From Mangifera indica (lineage: Eukaryota > Streptophyta > Magnoliopsida > Sapindales > Anacardiaceae): 64,000 nucleotides of DNA. The notes beneath the pieces were generated by a model. The model had not been told where the DNA came from. It saw nothing but the letters and a program-made list of their open reading frames with translations, and made no database searches. The position numbers and the translations under genes were made by a program. This document shows positions 61,242 to 64,000 of the stretch, piece after piece (positions within the stretch are counted from its first letter, which is position 1; each line of letters starts with the position of its first letter). The stretch covers positions 2,108,001 to 2,172,000 of the forward strand of contig NC_058147.1 in assembly GCF_011075055.1 (NCBI RefSeq), written 5' to 3'.

Positions 61242-64000
61242 ATGGCGAAGAGATCAGACTTTGCACAGAAGCTGTTAGATGATCTCCGCCTGAGAAAAGA
61301 ACGCCTGGCTACAACTCAGAGTTCGAACTCACCTAATAACACAGCAGTTGCAGGTAAGTAATAATTCTGCAAATCTTTGCATCCATAGGACGACTTCGTT
61401 TTGAAGTCCCACATAGAACAAGAATCTAAACTTGGCTTTTCTCAGGATTATGATCCTTTTTTCATGGCTTCAAGCAAAGTATAAAAGTAGACGGCACCAT
61501 TTCCCTTTTAGTAGTTTAAGCGGATCGTATTGAAATTCAAAAGCGAAAGCAATTCTTTGCATTTTGCATTCAAACTATCAGTCTCGACAGAGGGTCAGAA
61601 ATGTAACATGAAACGAGAACAATCAGTCAAGTTCTTAATTACATTTCGACATTTATTTTTCTTTTAACTGAACAAAAGATCAGGCTAACTAGTCAAGCAA
61701 CAAAATTTCAGATTGTGTTTTAGTTTACCAACAAATTAACAAATGAAAATCGAGAGAAAGAATAGACTGCAAATGTGGCTATGAGAATTTGTTGATTAAA
61801 CCCCGAAACCGGTTTTCAATACAACATGCAGAGTCAGTGAGTGAGTATGAGAATTTGTTGTTTATACCAATTAGTACTCTTTCGATAACTAGGCCAACTT
61901 TTGGTTGGCAAGTGAGAGTAAAAAGGTAAATGTATGCGAGCAATCCTATATGCACACATAATTGAGTATATAATTGGGTTTTCAAACGATTTGATATTAT
62001 GTAATTGACTTTTATTTTATCTTTAATTCAAAATCACTAAATCATATGATGATACATCATCGAAATACTTAATTATGAAATTAAAACTATGTTTACATGG
62101 TTTTATTGAATGTATAAATTAAGTGTTGGATTGTTCTGCTGCGTGTAACAGATGCATATTTTTATGCAAAGAAAAACTATGCAGCATCATCATCGGAGTG
62201 TTTAATTGTATACTCAAAACTATGTTTACATAGTTTTATTGAATGTATAAATTAAATGTTGATTTTGTTCTGCTGTGTGTATCAGATGCATATTCATATG
62301 CAAAGAAAAACTACAGAGGGTCTAGAGATTTCAAAACAACTGATACTGTAAGTTTTCAAAGCTGAGAGTGGTGTAATTTGTTAATTTATGTATATGAGAC
62401 TGAAATAAAAGATGGTATTAACTTGGTTAAGTTACAATTTATTGTTTCCAACAGACTGGTTTAAGGCCTGGGACCCCGCAGAACAGGTATAAAGGAGGCA
62501 ATAAATTCGGCAGCGGCGAAGCTTCAAAAGCGGTTGTTCCTTTTGGGAGAGGCCAGAGCACAGGAAAAGTTGGAGATTTGTCTTTGACTCTGGCTTTTGC
62601 CCTTGAGCAAGGAGGAAAACTCAGCATGATGGATTCCTCAGGCAATAATTCAATTCTGGCATTCCTAAATCAAATTGGTGGGAGACCAGTGGACTACCAG
62701 AAGATGGGAAGAAGAAATAGCATAGATAGGCATCAGTCTTCGACCAGCCACTTCCCTACTCTTTCCCATCTCCACCTCAAAGAGATATCCAGGGGGGCTC
62801 AAAAGTTGAACCAGATCCTCACAGCATGCTCCAATGGCCTGAACTTTGATAGATGTTCAATAGAAATTGGAAATGAACTACTGAAAGGGGCCATAGATTT
62901 GGAAGAATCTTTGCGGATGCTGATAAACCTGCAGGGTGCTTCGGAATACATGGGCACCCCCAAAAGAAAAAGTCGGATCACTTTGCTTGAGGAGGATGAA
63001 GATGAAGATGATAGTGCTGTCAATTTAGCTGAGCAGAAGCAGCTGGCTCGGCCAAAATTTTCATTTGACAGGCCCTCAAGAAACTGCCATGGCACCCAAG
63101 ATGTTGCAAGGAATGATGTCAAGTTGAGGCTGGCAGCTCTTGCTTACCCTTCCGGAGGTATAAATTTCATCTATGAAAAACAATCAGCACCTCGCAAGCA
63201 ATCAGTTAAGAGTAGTTCCAGTGTCAAAACTCAAGCTGGTTTTTCAGAACAGAAGAGCCATTCGAGCTCTTCTCAATCCAAAGTGGAAAAGGCGAGAATT
63301 CCAAATGTAATTGCTAAATTAATGGGGCTTGAAGAACTGCCAGAAAAAGAAGACTCACAGAACCCTATACAGAAAGAGTCAAACCCTTTGAAGAAAACTG
63401 TGCAGGGAAGCACCAAGATTACTAAGAAGAGGACAGAAGATGCTGAGAATCTGACACACTTGCCGTCAAAGAAAAAGATGATAGAAACTAACAACATTCC
63501 AGCAGTTCAGAACAGTCTTGCATCACAAGCAGAATTTCAACTGGCTGCACAGGCGGTTATTCATGGCGGAAAGTCACCCTGGAAGGACTTTGAAGGTACA
63601 AAACCGGTGAGAGGCTTAAAAAGGGCCAGTAACAAAGACAATCTGCAAGGAAATATCACCCCGTTGAACAATAACATTGGAAACCAACAAAAGGATGATC
63701 ATGGAAAGCAAAGAGAATTTAAAGGTGCAGAAAAGAGCAAAATGAAGGAACCAGTTTTCCAGGATGAGATGCAGGGAATACCACATCAAGCACATAGAAG
63801 ATCAGAAGCGACAGTCCCGTCCCAAGACAAGACAGGGTTGAAGGAAGGTGCGCTTCGAAGAGAAAACGTTTACACAGACAAGCTTGCAGTGGGCACTCGC
63901 CAGAAGTCTCAAACCATTCTTGAATACCAACAATCACACATTCTCCGGAAATCAGAGCCTCTAGAAGAAAAAGGGCTAGCCGGAGAGAGGGGGCAACTGA
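61242..64000 (+). CDS. TRM/DUF3741-like plant protein, 3' end outside window
   Basis: Exons 61242-61353, 62286-62347 and 62455 to beyond 64000 join in phase, with 573 residues visible and no stop. Conserved blocks: N-terminal MAKRSDFAQKLLDDLRLRKE; GDLSLTLAFALEQGGKL; SHLHLKEISRGAQKLNQIL; DLEESLRMLINLQ; and IPNVIAKLMGLEELP near residue 340. The last resembles the DUF3741/MLGLE motif (M2-like) found in TRM/LONGIFOLIA-type proteins, which recruit TON1 or PP2A to microtubule arrays. The region after it is Lys/Glu/Gln/Ser-rich and disordered. A C-terminal DUF4378 would be expected beyond the window but cannot be seen. I recall close relatives annotated only as hypothetical; the cytoskeletal role is inference. 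No alternative ATG upstream in the exon. Confidence 0.85.
62054..62315 (+). repeat. Tandem duplication carrying a second copy of exon 2 start
   Basis: Two diverged units with a period of about 133-134 bases. Each has ACATCATC-type sequence, AAAACTATGTTTACAT, TTTTATTGAATGTATAAATT, a TCTGCTG pyrimidine stretch and a CAG acceptor followed by ATGCATATT..TATGCAAAGAAAAACTA. The downstream copy (acceptor at 62285) is the real exon 2 of the TRM-like gene. The upstream copy (acceptor at 62150) is a duplicate exon without a strong donor. Confidence 0.85.
62151..62190 (+). pseudogene. Decayed duplicate of exon 2
   Basis: Starting after the CAG at 62150, in phase with exon 1, it reads DAYFYAKKNY, nearly the same as the true exon (DAYSYAKKNY). 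It then diverges into a Ser-rich stretch; no consensus donor is evident and a stop follows. Its use would change or truncate the protein, so it is probably silent. Confidence 0.6.

Noticed and set aside
1..64000. CRISPR arrays, operons, bacterial-type promoters, rRNA
   Set aside because: Spliced eukaryotic genes throughout; no spaced repeat arrays or rRNA sequence seen.

Overview
The window is plant nuclear DNA, almost certainly from a eudicot. Genes are split by many short GT-AG introns, the intergenic DNA is very AT-rich, and the proteins are plant types: a Golgi PMT/DUF248 methyltransferase, a plastid-lumen precursor, a plant-type CNNM/CBS protein and the plant form of TYW1. The species cannot be named from sequence alone. 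All exon joins were worked out by hand from splice sites and reading-frame phase, without transcript data.

Layout. 8-6677 (-): 16-exon HAD-family IG purine 5'-nucleotidase with an N-terminal organelle-type presequence. 7635-8555: palindromic Mutator-like fold-back element with a 9-bp target duplication; 8726-8896: a smaller MITE, also with a 9-bp duplication. 10977-12406 (+): plastid-lumen-type small protein with a partial copy of its last exon downstream. 13047-14678 (-): PPM1/LCMT-type SAM methyltransferase. 15918-16560: degraded fold-back element. 18596-22927 (+): 12-exon CNNM-like DUF21/CBS membrane protein. 25235-30254 (+): PMT28-like Golgi methyltransferase. 31083-35351 (+): TYW1-like wybutosine synthase. 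38165-38554 (-): small AT-hook protein. 44304-46366 (+): plant-specific protein commonly mislabelled erythronate-4-phosphate dehydrogenase family. 46944-48648 (-): Sec14/CRAL-TRIO protein. 54490-54564 (-): tRNA-like cloverleaf, at the far end of a probable spliced noncoding unit (about 54.3-57.9 kb, -). 61242-64000 (+): 5' part of a large TRM/DUF3741-like plant protein that runs off the window.

The genes do not form a pathway. From memory, Sec14, the 'erythronate' protein, a small protein, TYW1 and a 5'-nucleotidase lie close together in the Arabidopsis At1g75170-At1g75210 area, with PMT28 in the paralogous At1g19400-At1g19430 area. If so, the window is a conserved ancestral gene block, expanded here by insertions and tandem duplications.

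The most unusual items are the tRNA-like element with its unassigned spliced transcript, the fold-back element with near-identical ORFs on both strands, two cases of duplicated exon sequence (12.8 kb and 62.1 kb), a stop-containing cassette exon in the 5'-nucleotidase gene, and a 227-bp tandem duplication at 53.4 kb with no difference seen between copies.
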